NCBI GenBank assembly: GCA_022841565.1
Contig: JALHRH010000008.1
Coordinates: 1-43,484 of the forward strand
Direction of reading: 5' to 3'
Source: Mycobacterium sp.
Lineage (GTDB): Bacteria > Actinomycetota > Actinomycetes > Mycobacteriales > Mycobacteriaceae
DNA: 43,484 nucleotides
Made by a program: the position numbers and the translations under genes. The notes beneath the pieces are model-generated. The model did not search any database and was not told where the DNA came from. It saw only the letters and a list, made by a program, of their open reading frames with translations. Below, piece after piece: positions 9,671 to 20,168 of this stretch (within the stretch, counting starts at the first letter, position 1; every line of letters starts with the position of its first letter).

Positions 9671-11140
9671 ATGTCCAGCGCCCCATGCGCCCGATGGTTC
9701 AAATCCGCCGTCGTGATCTGTTCGTTCGTTTTGACCCTGGCGTCGGCCCCCCCAGCGACCGCCGATGTCAACGAACTTCCGACTCCGCCTTCCCCTACGG
9801 CGCCCTGTAACGCCATCAGCCCATTTGCATTTCCCTGTGTCGGAACCGGCAAGTTCGCCGACGCGGTGGCTGCCGAATGCCGCCGCATCGGGGTAACCGA
9901 CAACCTATGCCTGGTGCCGTTGGCCAGTAAGGTGACCCGCGCGGCAACTGCCGCATACCTGCAGTCATGGGTGCACCGCACTGCCCAATTCCAATACGCA
10001 CTGGGGGATCCGGTGGCCTTCCGCGACGTCCAGTGGATCGGCACACACAACTCGTTCAACAGTCTGGCCCACCAGTTCACGCCGTCGCACGCCGACTCCA
10101 ATCAACAGCTCGCGATGGATCAGCAACTGGACATCGACGTCCGTAGCATCGAGCTGGACCTGCACTACATTCCACAGATCGGCGAGCTGGGTAGGCGGGA
10201 AGTCACAGTGTGCCATGGACGTCCGCCGGACCAAGCGAACCTCGGCTGCACGACGGAACCGGTGCTTACCAAAGTGCTTCCGGCGATTGCGGACTGGTTG
10301 AACGCGCATCCTACCGAGGTCGTTTTGGTCCTTGTCGAGGACGCGTTGAAGGATCCGCGAGCATACGCATCGGCGCTCGACACCCTGGAGCGTCAGTTAC
10401 GGCGTCCTAACCAATCCAGCCTCATTTTCCATCCGGCCCCCGCCGATATCACGCCCGCCGGCTGCGCCCCCTTCCCGCGCACGATTTCGCGCGACGACGT
10501 GCGTGCCGCTGGCGCCCAAGTCTTGCTCGTCAGCGGCGGATCATGTGTTCCAGCCTGGGGGAGCACGGTCTTCAATTGGCGTGGCGAGGAAGTGGAAAGC
10601 GGCTCGACCTTCGACTACCAACCCTTCCCGAAATGTGATGCCACCTATGGCCCGGCCATTTATGCCACAAACATCGTCCGCTACTTCGAGGACTCCACCT
10701 TCATTTCGGCACTGGTCAATCCGAGTCGACCACCCAACAATCCGGCGGCAATCACGCCCAGCAAGGCGCAGTCGATGACTAACTGCGGTGTGAATCTGTT
10801 CGGCTTCGACCAATTGCTACCCGAAGACGGACGCATCCAAGGGACGCTGTGGAGTTGGGCGCCGGACGAACCGCGCGCAAGTGTCGGGACCTGCACTCTG
10901 CAGGGGCCCGACGGCCGTTGGCTGGCGGCGCCGTGCGGGGCCGCGCATCCCGCGGGCTGCATCACCGGGACGGGCACCTGGGTCGTGACTGCGCCGGTGA
11001 CGTTCGCGGGGGCTCCGGCGGCATGTGCGCTTATGGGAAACACGTTTGGCCTGCCACGAACCGGGACTCAGAACTCACGCCTACGTGCCGTTGCCGCGCC
11101 CGCTGGGGGTGCCTGGGTGAACTACACCATCCCGCCGTGA
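9671..11140 (+). CDS. Exported PI-PLC-fold phosphodiesterase-like protein (Rv2075c-like)
   Basis: Signal peptide (WFKSAVVICSFVLTLASAPPATA); catalytic-type motifs QWIGTHNSFNS and DIDVRSIELDLHY...CHG. Confidence 0.82.
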   Translation: MSSAPCARWFKSAVVICSFVLTLASAPPATADVNELPTPPSPTAPCNAISPFAFPCVGTGKFADAVAAECRRIGVTDNLCLVPLASKVTRAATAAYLQSWVHRTAQFQYALGDPVAFRDVQWIGTHNSFNSLAHQFTPSHADSNQQLAMDQQLDIDVRSIELDLHYIPQIGELGRREVTVCHGRPPDQANLGCTTEPVLTKVLPAIADWLNAHPTEVVLVLVEDALKDPRAYASALDTLERQLRRPNQSSLIFHPAPADITPAGCAPFPRTISRDDVRAAGAQVLLVSGGSCVPAWGSTVFNWRGEEVESGSTFDYQPFPKCDATYGPAIYATNIVRYFEDSTFISALVNPSRPPNNPAAITPSKAQSMTNCGVNLFGFDQLLPEDGRIQGTLWSWAPDEPRASVGTCTLQGPDGRWLAAPCGAAHPAGCITGTGTWVVTAPVTFAGAPAACALMGNTFGLPRTGTQNSRLRAVAAPAGGAWVNYTIPP

Positions 11141-11147
11141 GTTAGTG

Positions 11148-11558
11148 TTATTGGCCGCGGTCCAACAAGTCTGACGACCCTAAGACCCGCTCTATTTGAA
11201 CTTCGATGACTACCCGGCGCGGATTGGCCCGCGGGGTGCGATAGCGCTGGGCGTAACGCAGCTCGGCGTCGCGAACGGCGTCGAGCTGCTTGTTCACTAC
11301 GGCCCGCCCTTCCAATGACAGCCACCGCGCCCCGTCAACCTGGCTGAGCACCGCCACGCCGGCGCGCTCGGCATTGAGAGCTTTTTGGGAACCACCGGTG
11401 GTGATCACCCGGGCGAGATGAGTCTTCGGGTCGAAGGTGAATCCCACCGCTACCACGTGCGGTGAATTGTCGGTGCGTAGGGTGGTCAACATAGCCAGAT
11501 GACGTTCGGAAAGGAACGCCAGCGCATCGTCGGTGAGACGGGTCGTGGTCTTGGCCAT
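11148..11558 (-). CDS. F420-binding PPOX/FDOR-B protein (Rv2074-like, biliverdin-reductase family)
   Basis: [55 protein letters not shown] split-barrel signature; located as in the Rv2073c-Rv2075c neighbourhood. Confidence 0.85.
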   Translation of the reverse strand: MAKTTTRLTDDALAFLSERHLAMLTTLRTDNSPHVVAVGFTFDPKTHLARVITTGGSQKALNAERAGVAVLSQVDGARWLSLEGRAVVNKQLDAVRDAELRYAQRYRTPRANPRRVVIEVQIERVLGSSDLLDRGQ

Positions 11559-11593
11559 CGCCCCTCACGCTAGCGCAGGCCATAATCACAGCC

Positions 11594-12343
11594 GTGGACG
11601 ACACCCGCGTTGGTCCGCTGGTAATTTTCGGCGGCCGCAGCGAGATCGGTATCAAACTCGCCCGGCGCCTGGCGCCAGGAGCGACCGTGGTGCTGGCGGC
11701 GCGCAACGCCCACCAACTAGAGGACCAGACAAGCGCCTTGCTCGACGCGGGCGCCAAAGCCGTGCACGCCCAAGAATTCGACGCCGACGACGTGGCCTCC
11801 CACGGCCCACTGGTCGAGGCGCTCGTCGCCGAACACGGTCCCATCGGCACCGCGGTGTTGGCATTCGGGATCCTCGGCGATCAAAGCCGCGCCGAACACG
11901 ATGCAGCGCATGCCGTCGCCATTGTGCACACCGATTACGTTGCCCAGGTCAGTTTGCTCACCCACCTGGCGTTGGCCATGCGCTCGGCTCAGCGTGGATC
12001 GCTGGTGGTGTTCTCCTCGGTGGCCGGGGTGCGGGTGCGCCGCGCCAATTACGTCTACGGTTCGGCCAAGGCCGGTTTGGACGGCTTCGCCAACGGATTG
12101 GCCGACGCGCTGCACGGCACCGGGGTTCAGCTGCTGATCGCGCGCCCGGGATTCGTCATCGGGCGGATGACCGAAGGCATGGCTCCGGCCCCGCTGTCCA
12201 GCACCCCCGAACAGGTCGCCGCCGCCACCGCGCGAGCGCTGGCCAAAGGTCGACGTAGCGTCTGGATACCGTGGGCGCTGCGGCCGATGTTCTTCACGCT
12301 GCGGCTGCTGCCGCAGCCCGTGTGGCGCAGGATGCCGCGATGA
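11594..12343 (+). CDS. Short-chain dehydrogenase/reductase (Rv2073c-like)
   Basis: Divergent Gly-rich motif (FGGRSEIGIKLARRL), SSVAGVRVRRANYVYGSAKAGLDGF active-site region (Y-x3-K). Confidence 0.85.
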   Translation: MDDTRVGPLVIFGGRSEIGIKLARRLAPGATVVLAARNAHQLEDQTSALLDAGAKAVHAQEFDADDVASHGPLVEALVAEHGPIGTAVLAFGILGDQSRAEHDAAHAVAIVHTDYVAQVSLLTHLALAMRSAQRGSLVVFSSVAGVRVRRANYVYGSAKAGLDGFANGLADALHGTGVQLLIARPGFVIGRMTEGMAPAPLSSTPEQVAAATARALAKGRRSVWIPWALRPMFFTLRLLPQPVWRRMPR

Positions 12344-13512
12344 TCATCGTGGTCGGTATCGGCGCCGACGGTCTACCGGGCCTCGCCGAGGGATCGAGGC
12401 GCGAATTGCAAAGGGCCACAGTGATTTATGGCTCAGAACGACAACTCGACCTGGTCGGCGACACCGTCGTAGCACCGCGACGGGAGTGGCCGTCCCCGAT
12501 GCTGCCCGCTTTGCAGGCGCTGCCGGCCGACGGCCCGGACATCCACATCGTCGCCAGCGGCGACCCACTGCTGCATGGTATCGGGGGCACCCTGATCCGG
12601 TTGTTCGGCGCCGACAAGGTACGAGTCTTGCCGCACGTATCGTCGGTCACACTGGCCTGTGCCCGGATGGGCTGGAACGTCCACGAGACGGAGGTGATCA
12701 GCCTGGTGACAGCTGACCCTCACACCGCGATCCGCCGTGGTGGACAGGCGATCGTGCTGGCGCGCAATCGGAGCACGCCCAAGACGCTGGCGGCCGCACT
12801 CGATGCCTACGGACGCGGTGACTCGCACTTCACCGTCCTCGAACTGCTCGGCGGACCCAACGAGCGCCGCCGCGGCGGCACCGCTCGGCAATGGGCGCAC
12901 ACCGCACCCACGGACGTCGACGACCTCAACGTGATCGCGATCCGCTACCTGCCCGATGCCCGCATGGCATCGCTGCCCGACGATGCGTTCATGCACGACG
13001 GGCAGATCACCAAACACGGAATCCGGGCGGTGACGCTTGCGGTCCTGAACCCCCGGCCGGGCCAGCGATTATGGGATGTCGGCGCGGGCTCGGGCAGCAT
13101 AGCCGTCGAGTGGTGTCGCGGTGCGCCGGGTTGCACCGCGGTGGCGTTCGAGCTCGATGAAGGGCGCCGGCGCAACATCGGATTCAACGCCGCGGCTAGC
13201 GGCGTGAGCATCGAGGTACGCGGCGCCGCGCCCGAGCAGTTTGCCGGAACGCCGCACCCGTCGGCCATTTTCGTCGGCGGCGGTCTCACCCATCCGGGCC
13301 TGCTCGACGCCTGCTTGGACCAACTACCCGTGGGCGGACACCTGGTTGCGAACGCGGTCACGCTAGAGTCCGAAGCCGTTCTCGCACAAGAATATTCACG
13401 ACGCGGAGGTGAACTCCGGCGTTTTCAGCATTACCGGGGCGAACCGCTGGGCGGCTTCACGGGCTGGCGTCCGCAGCACCCCGTGACGCAGTGGTCGGTG
13501 ACCAAGCAGTGA
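12340..13512 (+). CDS. cobL: Precorrin-6Y C5,15-methyltransferase (decarboxylating) CobL
   Basis: CbiE-type methylase N-term plus CbiT-type C-term (LWDVGAGSGSIAVEWCRGAPGCTAVAFE); ATGA overlap with upstream SDR. Confidence 0.92.
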   Translation: MIIVVGIGADGLPGLAEGSRRELQRATVIYGSERQLDLVGDTVVAPRREWPSPMLPALQALPADGPDIHIVASGDPLLHGIGGTLIRLFGADKVRVLPHVSSVTLACARMGWNVHETEVISLVTADPHTAIRRGGQAIVLARNRSTPKTLAAALDAYGRGDSHFTVLELLGGPNERRRGGTARQWAHTAPTDVDDLNVIAIRYLPDARMASLPDDAFMHDGQITKHGIRAVTLAVLNPRPGQRLWDVGAGSGSIAVEWCRGAPGCTAVAFELDEGRRRNIGFNAAASGVSIEVRGAAPEQFAGTPHPSAIFVGGGLTHPGLLDACLDQLPVGGHLVANAVTLESEAVLAQEYSRRGGELRRFQHYRGEPLGGFTGWRPQHPVTQWSVTKQ

Positions 13513-14264
13513 CGGTCTACTTCATCGGTGCCGGCCCAGGTGCCGCCGATCTGATTACCGTGCGCGGCCAACGACTTCTCGAACGGTGCCCGGTATGCCT
13601 CTACGCGGGCTCCATCATGCCCAAAGATCTTCTCGCGTACTGCCGGACCGATGCCAAGATCGTCGACACCGGCCCTTTAACCCTTGATCAGATCATCACC
13701 GAGCTCGCCGGGGCCGATGCCGCCGGCCACGATGTGGCGCGGTTGCACTCCGGCGACCCGTCGCTGTACAGCGCGCTCGCCGAGCAGTGCCGCCGACTCG
13801 ACGCGCTCGGCATCGAATACGAGATCGTGCCCGGGGTGCCGGCTTTCGCTGCCGCCGCGGCAGCGCTCAAGCGGGAGCTCACCGTACCGGGGGTTGCCCA
13901 GACCGTGACACTGACCAGGGTGTCGACTCTGTCCACCGCGATGCCGCCGGGTGAAGAGCTGGCCGGTCTTGCCAAAGCCGGCGCGACCCTCGTTTTGCAC
14001 CTGGCCGCAGCACAGATCGACGCCATCGTTCCGCAGCTGCTCTCCGGTGGATATCGGTCTGAAACCCCAACGGCAGTAGTGGCTTTTGCGAGCTGGCCAC
14101 AACAGATCGTGTTGCGTGGCACCCTGGCCGACATCGCCGAGCAGCTGCACACCGCCGGCATCACCAAGACGGCCGTCATCGTGGTCGGCGACGTGCTGGG
14201 CGCCGAAGGCTTCACCGACAGTTACCTGTATTCGGTGGCGCGGCGTAGCGAAGGCCCGCACTGA
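13509..14264 (+). CDS. cobM: Precorrin-4 C11-methyltransferase CobM
   Basis: VYFIGAGPGAADLITVRGQRLLERCPVCLYAGSIMPKDLL; GTGA overlap with cobL. Confidence 0.93.
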   Translation: MTVYFIGAGPGAADLITVRGQRLLERCPVCLYAGSIMPKDLLAYCRTDAKIVDTGPLTLDQIITELAGADAAGHDVARLHSGDPSLYSALAEQCRRLDALGIEYEIVPGVPAFAAAAAALKRELTVPGVAQTVTLTRVSTLSTAMPPGEELAGLAKAGATLVLHLAAAQIDAIVPQLLSGGYRSETPTAVVAFASWPQQIVLRGTLADIAEQLHTAGITKTAVIVVGDVLGAEGFTDSYLYSVARRSEGPH

Positions 14265-14989
14265 TGCGCGTGTTGCTGCTCGGCGGTACCGCCGAGGGGC
14301 GAGCACTGGCGAAAGTCTTGCACCCCCAAGTCGATATCGTCAGCTCGCTCGCCGGGCGGGTGCCCGATCCCGCACTGCCGGTGGGGCCGGTACGCATCGG
14401 TGGTTTCGGTGGCGTCGACGGATTGCACAGGTGGTTGCGGGACGAAGGCATCGGCGCCGTTGTCGATGCCACGCATCCGTTCGCGGCCACCATGACCGCA
14501 CACGCCGCGCAGGCGTGCAGCGAGCTGCGCGTTCCGCATCTGGTGCTGGCCCGCCCGCCGTGGGATCCCGGTTCGGCTATTGTCGTCGCGTCTGACCTCG
14601 ATGCGGCTAAGGAAGTTGCCCACCAGCAGTATTCGCGAGTATTTCTGACGACCGGGCGGTCCGGCGTCGCGGTTTTCGCCGACAGCGATGCGTGGTTCTT
14701 GATCCGTGCCGTCACCGCGCCCGCAGACGCCGTCATGCCGCGCCATCACCAACTGCTGCTGTCGCGCGGGCCGTATCACTACGATGACGAACTGAAGCTG
14801 TTCGCCGAGCACCGCATCGACGTGCTGGTGACCAAGAACAGCGGCGGCGACATGACCCGCGGTAAGGTGGATGCTGCTGCGGCACTTGACGTTCCCGTAG
14901 TGATGGTGGCCCGACCGCCGCTTCCGGACGGGGTGCCAACGGTCGACACCGTCGCAGCAGCCGCGCGCTGGGTGGGGCAACTGCGTTAA
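14264..14989 (+). CDS. cobK: Precorrin-6A reductase CobK
   Basis: [19 protein letters not shown]...[14 protein letters not shown]...[19 protein letters not shown]. Confidence 0.93.
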   Translation: MRVLLLGGTAEGRALAKVLHPQVDIVSSLAGRVPDPALPVGPVRIGGFGGVDGLHRWLRDEGIGAVVDATHPFAATMTAHAAQACSELRVPHLVLARPPWDPGSAIVVASDLDAAKEVAHQQYSRVFLTTGRSGVAVFADSDAWFLIRAVTAPADAVMPRHHQLLLSRGPYHYDDELKLFAEHRIDVLVTKNSGGDMTRGKVDAAAALDVPVVMVARPPLPDGVPTVDTVAAAARWVGQLR

Positions 14990-15220
14990 CCAGTAAGGGC
15001 GTCGCGTTCGGCATCGGCGATTAGTGCATCGCGGGCACGGGCGACGCGGCATCGATTGGTGCCCACCGGGCCGCCGCACACCGCCGCAGCGTTGGCATAG
15101 GACAGCCCGAATACCTGAGTGAACACCAGCGTCTCTCGCTGGTCGGGACCGGCCGATCAAGGCGGTCCCTTCGACGAGGTCGTCAAGTCCGCGGCAATGG
15201 ACGTAGATGCGATACTGCGG
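14987..15220 (-). pseudogene. sigC: sigC remnant: C-terminal sigma-4 region only, with at least one frame disruption
   Basis: Minus-strand translation [56 protein letters not shown] matches the SigC C-terminus as I recall it (..[52 protein letters not shown]). The frame is closed by a TGA just upstream, and the match continues in another frame as [12 protein letters not shown]. No sigma-2 region precedes it. Confidence 0.88.
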
Positions 15221-15222
15221 CC

Positions 15223-16140
15223 ATGCGCTATTGGCGGAACACCGAATTCGGTCGTCGCGATTTTCTTGGCGCCGCCGTTGTGCTACCGCTGGCGGCTTGC
15301 GCTGGCTGCACGAGCGGCGCACCATCCGCAGCGACGTCCACGGCAGTCAACGACCTTTCTTCTCGCCTCGAAGAGGTCGAACGGCGATACGAGGGTCGCC
15401 TTGGCGTCTATGTGCCTGCGAGCGCCCGGAGCGGCGCGATTGCCTACCGCGCCGACGAGCGCTTCGCATTTTGCTCGACGTTTAAGGCGCCGTTGGTGGC
15501 CGCGGTGCTGCACCAGTATCCGACCTCACACCTGGACACCATGGTCAGGTTCACCAGAGCCGACGTCAACTCGATCTCGCCGGTGACCGAACAGCATGTC
15601 GACACCGGACTGACCGTCGGGCAACTGTGCGACGCAGCCATCCGCTACAGCGACGGCACCGCCGCCAACCTTCTGCTCACCGAGGTCGGCGGACCGACCG
15701 GGTTCACCGACTACCTGCGCAGGTTGGGAGACAACACCAGCCGGCTCGACCAGTCCGAGCCGGAGCTCAACCGGGATGCGCCCAATGACACTCGGGATAC
15801 GACGACCCCGCACGCGATCGCTCTTGTCTTTCAACAGCTCCTGCTCGGTGACGCACTGCCGCCGGACAAGCGGACGCTGCTTACCGACTGGATGACACGC
15901 AACACCACCGGCGGTAAACGGATCCGCGCGGCCTTTCCCGCCGACTGGAAGGTGGCCGACAAGACCGGGTCGGGCGACTACGGACGGGCCAACGACGTGG
16001 CGGTCGTATGGCCGCCGACCGGCATGCCCCATGTCGTCGCGATTTACACCGACATCGTCGGCGGCGGATATGACGCCCAGCCCAATGAGGCATTCGTCGC
16101 CGACGCGGCGCGCGTCGTGGCGTCCGCACTCATCAACTAG
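15223..16140 (+). CDS. blaC: Class A beta-lactamase BlaC, Tat-type lipoprotein-like signal
   Basis: FCSTFKAP (S70xxK), YSDG (S130DG), EPELN (E166xxN), DKTGSGDYG (KTG); N-term GRRDFL Tat motif and LAAC/CAGC Cys. Confidence 0.93.
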   Translation: MRYWRNTEFGRRDFLGAAVVLPLAACAGCTSGAPSAATSTAVNDLSSRLEEVERRYEGRLGVYVPASARSGAIAYRADERFAFCSTFKAPLVAAVLHQYPTSHLDTMVRFTRADVNSISPVTEQHVDTGLTVGQLCDAAIRYSDGTAANLLLTEVGGPTGFTDYLRRLGDNTSRLDQSEPELNRDAPNDTRDTTTPHAIALVFQQLLLGDALPPDKRTLLTDWMTRNTTGGKRIRAAFPADWKVADKTGSGDYGRANDVAVVWPPTGMPHVVAIYTDIVGGGYDAQPNEAFVADAARVVASALIN

Positions 16141-17603
16141 CCCGGATAGCGCCGCGGTGTGAACACCCTGTCACCGAAATCGCTTGCATGCCATTGTGTT
16201 TGCGACGAACCGATAATCAGCAGGCAGCGCATGTCAACATCGGCGGGGTCCAGGTCGGCCAGTCGCACCACGCGCACCTCCTCGTCGGGACCCGACACGT
16301 TACGTCCGATCACCACCGGTGTGCCCGGTTCGCGATGGGCCAGCAACAGGTCCCGCATGGCGCCCACTTGCCAGGTCCGCGACTTCGACGCCGGGTTGTA
16401 GATGGCCAGCACCAGATCCGCGGCAGCGGCCGCGGAAAGCCGCGCGGCGATGACGTCCCACGGCTTGAGCCGGTCCGACAACGAGATCACCGCGTAGTCA
16501 TGCCCCAGCGGAGCGCCCACCTTGCTCGCTACCGCCTGGGCCGCCGTCATCGCCGGGATCACCCGAACCTGTACGCCCGGCCACTGCTTGGCCTCCTCCA
16601 GCACCGCGGTGGCCATCGCGAACACGCCTGGGTCACCGGACGACACCACCGCCACCGCGTGGCCCCGCTCGGCCAGCGAGCAGGCCAACCGGGCCCGGGC
16701 CGGTTCGTCGGTGTTGTCGCTGGCATGGCGGCGCTGGCCGTCGCGCATTGGGACCCTGTTCAGGTATCCCCTGTAGCCGATCAGATCAGTCGCACCGGCC
16801 AGTTCGCGCCGGCTCTGCGGTGTCATCCACTCGGTGCCGCCGGGCCCCAGTCCCACCACGGCAACCGTGCCGGTGACCCCCGACCGGCGCCTCCCACCCG
16901 GCAGCATGGCCAGCGAAAAGTACGGCACGCTGGTCTCATCGACGTCAGCGGCGGGCAGTACGCGCTGTCCCGGTGTGCTCGCCCGCTCCACATAGAACGT
17001 GTCGTCGAGCTGCCCGGAAGCCGAAAGTGCTTCGCGCACATTGTGGTACGAGCGCCCAAGCTTGAGTATCACGGCTGCGTCGGCATCGGCGAGTCGGCGG
17101 GTCAACTCGCTCACCGGTAGGGTGCCGGGCAGCACCGAGAGCACTTCGTCGCCGGCCACCAGGGGAGTGGCGACGGCGGCGGACGCGGCGCTCACCGACG
17201 TCACACCCGGCACGATCACAGCGTTGAACCGCTCCGTCAACCGGGTGTGCAGATGCATGTAGGAGCTGTAGAACAGCGGGTCGCCCTCGGCCAGCAGCGC
17301 CACATTGCGCCCGGCGGTCAGGTGTGCGGCGATCCGCTCGGTGGCTGCGACGTAAAAGTCCTCCAGCGCACCCGCATAACCCCCGGGATGGTCGGTCGTC
17401 TCGGTGGTCACCGGATACACCAGGTGCTCCTCGATCTGACCGGGCCGCAGATACGGTTCGGCGATGCCGCGCGCGATGCTGCGGCCGTGGCGGGCGCTGT
17501 GGTAGGCCACCACGTCGGCCTCGCCGATGAGCCGGGCTGCCTTGACCGTCACCAGCTCCGGATCGCCGGGTCCCAGCCCGACCCCCCACAGCGTGCCCCT
17601 CAT
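16137..17603 (-). CDS. cobIJ: Bifunctional precorrin-2 C20-methyltransferase / precorrin-3B C17-methyltransferase CobIJ
   Basis: Two SAM methylase modules: [20 protein letters not shown] (CobI) and [32 protein letters not shown] (CobJ). Confidence 0.92.
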   Translation of the reverse strand: MRGTLWGVGLGPGDPELVTVKAARLIGEADVVAYHSARHGRSIARGIAEPYLRPGQIEEHLVYPVTTETTDHPGGYAGALEDFYVAATERIAAHLTAGRNVALLAEGDPLFYSSYMHLHTRLTERFNAVIVPGVTSVSAASAAVATPLVAGDEVLSVLPGTLPVSELTRRLADADAAVILKLGRSYHNVREALSASGQLDDTFYVERASTPGQRVLPAADVDETSVPYFSLAMLPGGRRRSGVTGTVAVVGLGPGGTEWMTPQSRRELAGATDLIGYRGYLNRVPMRDGQRRHASDNTDEPARARLACSLAERGHAVAVVSSGDPGVFAMATAVLEEAKQWPGVQVRVIPAMTAAQAVASKVGAPLGHDYAVISLSDRLKPWDVIAARLSAAAAADLVLAIYNPASKSRTWQVGAMRDLLLAHREPGTPVVIGRNVSGPDEEVRVVRLADLDPADVDMRCLLIIGSSQTQWHASDFGDRVFTPRRYPG

Positions 17604-18226
17604 TCGCGTTCGGCCGCTACCGCGTTGACGGCTGCGGCGGCCATGGCGCTGCCACCGCGCCGGCCCCGCACCAGCAGATAGGACATGCCGCGCGGGCGTT
17701 CGATCAGCTCCTGCTTGGACTGCGCGGAGCCGACGAAGCCGACCGGTCCACCCAGCACCGCCGCCGGCGGCGGAACTCCGTCGTCAGCCAGCTCCAGCAG
17801 GCGGAACAGCGCGGTCGGGGCATTGCCGATCGCGACCACCGCACCCGCCAGCTGGTCGGCCCACAACTCCACAGCGGCGGCCGAACGGGTGGTCCCGTGG
17901 TCGGCGGCCAACGCGGCCGCGCGGGGATCGGCTACCAACGACACCACCCTGTTGCCGGCCGGCAGTCGCGCTTCGGTGATTCCCGCGGCCACCATCGACG
18001 AGTCGCACAGCACCGGAGCCCCACCGCGCAGCGCGGCTCGGGCCCTGGTGACGACATCGTGGGTGAAGGCGACATGATCGGCGACATCGACCTGCCCGCA
18101 GGTGTGGATCAGGCGGACCACCACGCGTTCGACGTCGGCGGGAAAGCGGGTGAGGTCGGCTTCGGCGCGGATGGTCGCGAACGACTGCCGGTAGATCTCC
18201 GCAGGATCGCGGATGTAGTCGAGCAC
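17600..18226 (-). CDS. cobH: Precorrin-8X methylmutase CobH
   Basis: [22 protein letters not shown]...[16 protein letters not shown]...[48 protein letters not shown] overlap with cobIJ. Confidence 0.93.
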   Translation of the reverse strand: MLDYIRDPAEIYRQSFATIRAEADLTRFPADVERVVVRLIHTCGQVDVADHVAFTHDVVTRARAALRGGAPVLCDSSMVAAGITEARLPAGNRVVSLVADPRAAALAADHGTTRSAAAVELWADQLAGAVVAIGNAPTALFRLLELADDGVPPPAAVLGGPVGFVGSAQSKQELIERPRGMSYLLVRGRRGGSAMAAAAVNAVAAERE

Positions 18227-18235
18227 CCGCTCACC

Positions 18236-19327
18236 TTAGGACCTCAGCACCCGGTACCCCGTGCCGGTGGCGACCAACACCTCAGCGCCCACCGGGCTGC
18301 CGCACGCCCGTTCGCAGCCGACGAAGTGCCGGTGCACCGGGTAACTGCCGTCCAGCGCTTCCGCGGCATCGGCGCGCACGTCGGCGACGGAGTGTGCGCA
18401 GCCGGGGCTACCGGTGCAAGCGCTGACGGCCAGCCATGGGGACTTCGCGTCGAACACCAGGCCCAGCGGCGCCAACACCCGCAGCGCGGTGTCCGCGACC
18501 TCCTCGGTGAGATCGCACACCAGCACCGAGCGCCACGGCGTGATCACCACGGGGGCCTCGATGGCGGCCAGAAATTCAGCGACGCGGGCGGACAGGATCC
18601 CCAGCGGCACTGCGGCCCCCAGGGTTACCCGACCGTCGCCCTGCCGCATCCACCCCACCGGTGCCGCACCGCGCGGGGGCAGCACGGCACCCCCGCTCGA
18701 GCCCGGCAGCAGATCATCCGGGTTATCCAGTTCGGTTACCCGCCAAGCTTTCCCGCGGATCTCAAGGAACCTCAGCGCGGCATCGGCTAGGGCCCGGCAG
18801 ACGTCGTCAACGGGCACGCCGGTGTCGCGACCCGCCAACAGCAGTCGGGGGCCGTCGGCGAACACGTGCACCCCCACATCGGCGCGCAGACCCGACACGT
18901 CGCCGCGGCCGTCGTCGAGGCTGAACCAGAACCGGCCGCCCAGGTTCGCCAGCCTTGGTTCGGTACAGATCGCCGTATCCAATTCGCCGACCCAGCGGCG
19001 TACATCCGCATTGCCTCCCACGCGGCCGGACAGCGGCGACGCCACGATGTTGCGTACGCGCTCGTGGGTGGCCGACGGCAGGAGCCCTGCCTCGGCGATG
19101 GCCTCGGCGACCTTGACGACGTCGGTGATCGCCCGCAGCTGCAGGTTGCCGCGGCCGGTCAGTTCCAAGGTCGCCGAGCCGAATTCGCTGGAGATCCCCG
19201 CCAGTGTCGCCAACTGGGCGGCGCTGAGCATGCCGCCCGGCAACCGAACCCGCACCAGCGCCCCATCTGCGGCGTGATGCACCTGCAACGCGCCAGGGCA
19301 GGCATCGGAGTCGCGGATTCTGGCCAC
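18236..19327 (-). CDS. cobG: Precorrin-3B synthase CobG
   Basis: Sulfite-reductase-like ferrodoxin half domains; ELTGRGNLQLRAI, CTGSPGCAHSVADVRADAAEAL, HFVGCERACGSP. Start taken at GTG 19327 (VARIRDSDACPGALQ). Confidence 0.88.
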   Translation of the reverse strand: MARIRDSDACPGALQVHHAADGALVRVRLPGGMLSAAQLATLAGISSEFGSATLELTGRGNLQLRAITDVVKVAEAIAEAGLLPSATHERVRNIVASPLSGRVGGNADVRRWVGELDTAICTEPRLANLGGRFWFSLDDGRGDVSGLRADVGVHVFADGPRLLLAGRDTGVPVDDVCRALADAALRFLEIRGKAWRVTELDNPDDLLPGSSGGAVLPPRGAAPVGWMRQGDGRVTLGAAVPLGILSARVAEFLAAIEAPVVITPWRSVLVCDLTEEVADTALRVLAPLGLVFDAKSPWLAVSACTGSPGCAHSVADVRADAAEALDGSYPVHRHFVGCERACGSPVGAEVLVATGTGYRVLRS

Positions 19328-19350
19328 CCATCCACGGTACGGCCCGGGGT

Positions 19351-20061
19351 TTGGCCGACGGTTTGACGGGCACACCGGTGTCTGTGCGAACGGTGGAATA
19401 CGCCCCCGGACGGTCGGCCGACCTTTTCGGCGATGCCGCGCAACCCACCATCTTGCTGTGGCACGGCATGCAGAGCGACGCGCGTAGGGTCATCCGGCCC
19501 CTCGCCGAGCTGCTCGCCGGTCACGGTGCCGCCGTGGTGGTGCCGGACTGGAACTCCCACGCCGAGGACGGCGGGCGCGCCGACCTGTTGCGATCGGTCG
19601 ACTTAACTCGCGAACCAGCAACCGGCGGGATGGTGCTCGTCGGGTGGTCGTTAGGTGGTGTCGCCGCGGCCGGCCTGACCCTGGCCGCGCGCAGCCACAA
19701 CGTGGTGATCTCGCATACGGTCTGTCTTGCCGGTGCCTTCATGGCCGACGACCCGATTTCCGGACGGCCGGTGACCGACCTTTTCACGGCTGATCACGTC
19801 GGCTCGCCGTTCACCCTGCTGCACGGTCTGGCCGATGACGTCGTACCGGTCAGTGCCAGCAGAGATTTCGCCGCGGCACTGGAACACGCCGGCTGGCCGG
19901 TGGACGTGGCGGTTCTCGCGGCCGATCACGGGTCGATCGCCGGCACCGAGTATGACGCCGCCGCCGATCGCTACGTGCCGGCTGACGGCACGCAAGCGCA
20001 ACCCGTAGTCCGCGAGGTCGCGGCTCGGATCGCGATGGTTGCTCGCCCGACAACCACGTAG
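19351..20061 (+). CDS. Alpha/beta hydrolase (dienelactone hydrolase-like)
   Basis: LLWHGMQSDARRVIRPLAELLAGHGAAVVVPDWNSH, nucleophile elbow GWSLGG, FTLLHGLADDVVPV. Confidence 0.75.
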   Translation: MADGLTGTPVSVRTVEYAPGRSADLFGDAAQPTILLWHGMQSDARRVIRPLAELLAGHGAAVVVPDWNSHAEDGGRADLLRSVDLTREPATGGMVLVGWSLGGVAAAGLTLAARSHNVVISHTVCLAGAFMADDPISGRPVTDLFTADHVGSPFTLLHGLADDVVPVSASRDFAAALEHAGWPVDVAVLAADHGSIAGTEYDAAADRYVPADGTQAQPVVREVAARIAMVARPTTT

Positions 20062-20168
20062 ACGACTACCCAGGGCGTCCGCTCGGCCGCGGCACCAACG
20101 GGTGGTGTTGCGGGGGCGCCGTCCCGATCGGCGTAACCTGCATCTCAGCGGAGGACCGGGAGGCTGTC

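Noticed and set aside
14222-15325. 367-aa minus-strand ORF across cobK and the blaC start
   Set aside because: Shadow ORF. Only its [12 protein letters not shown] segment is meaningful, as out-of-frame sigC remnant.
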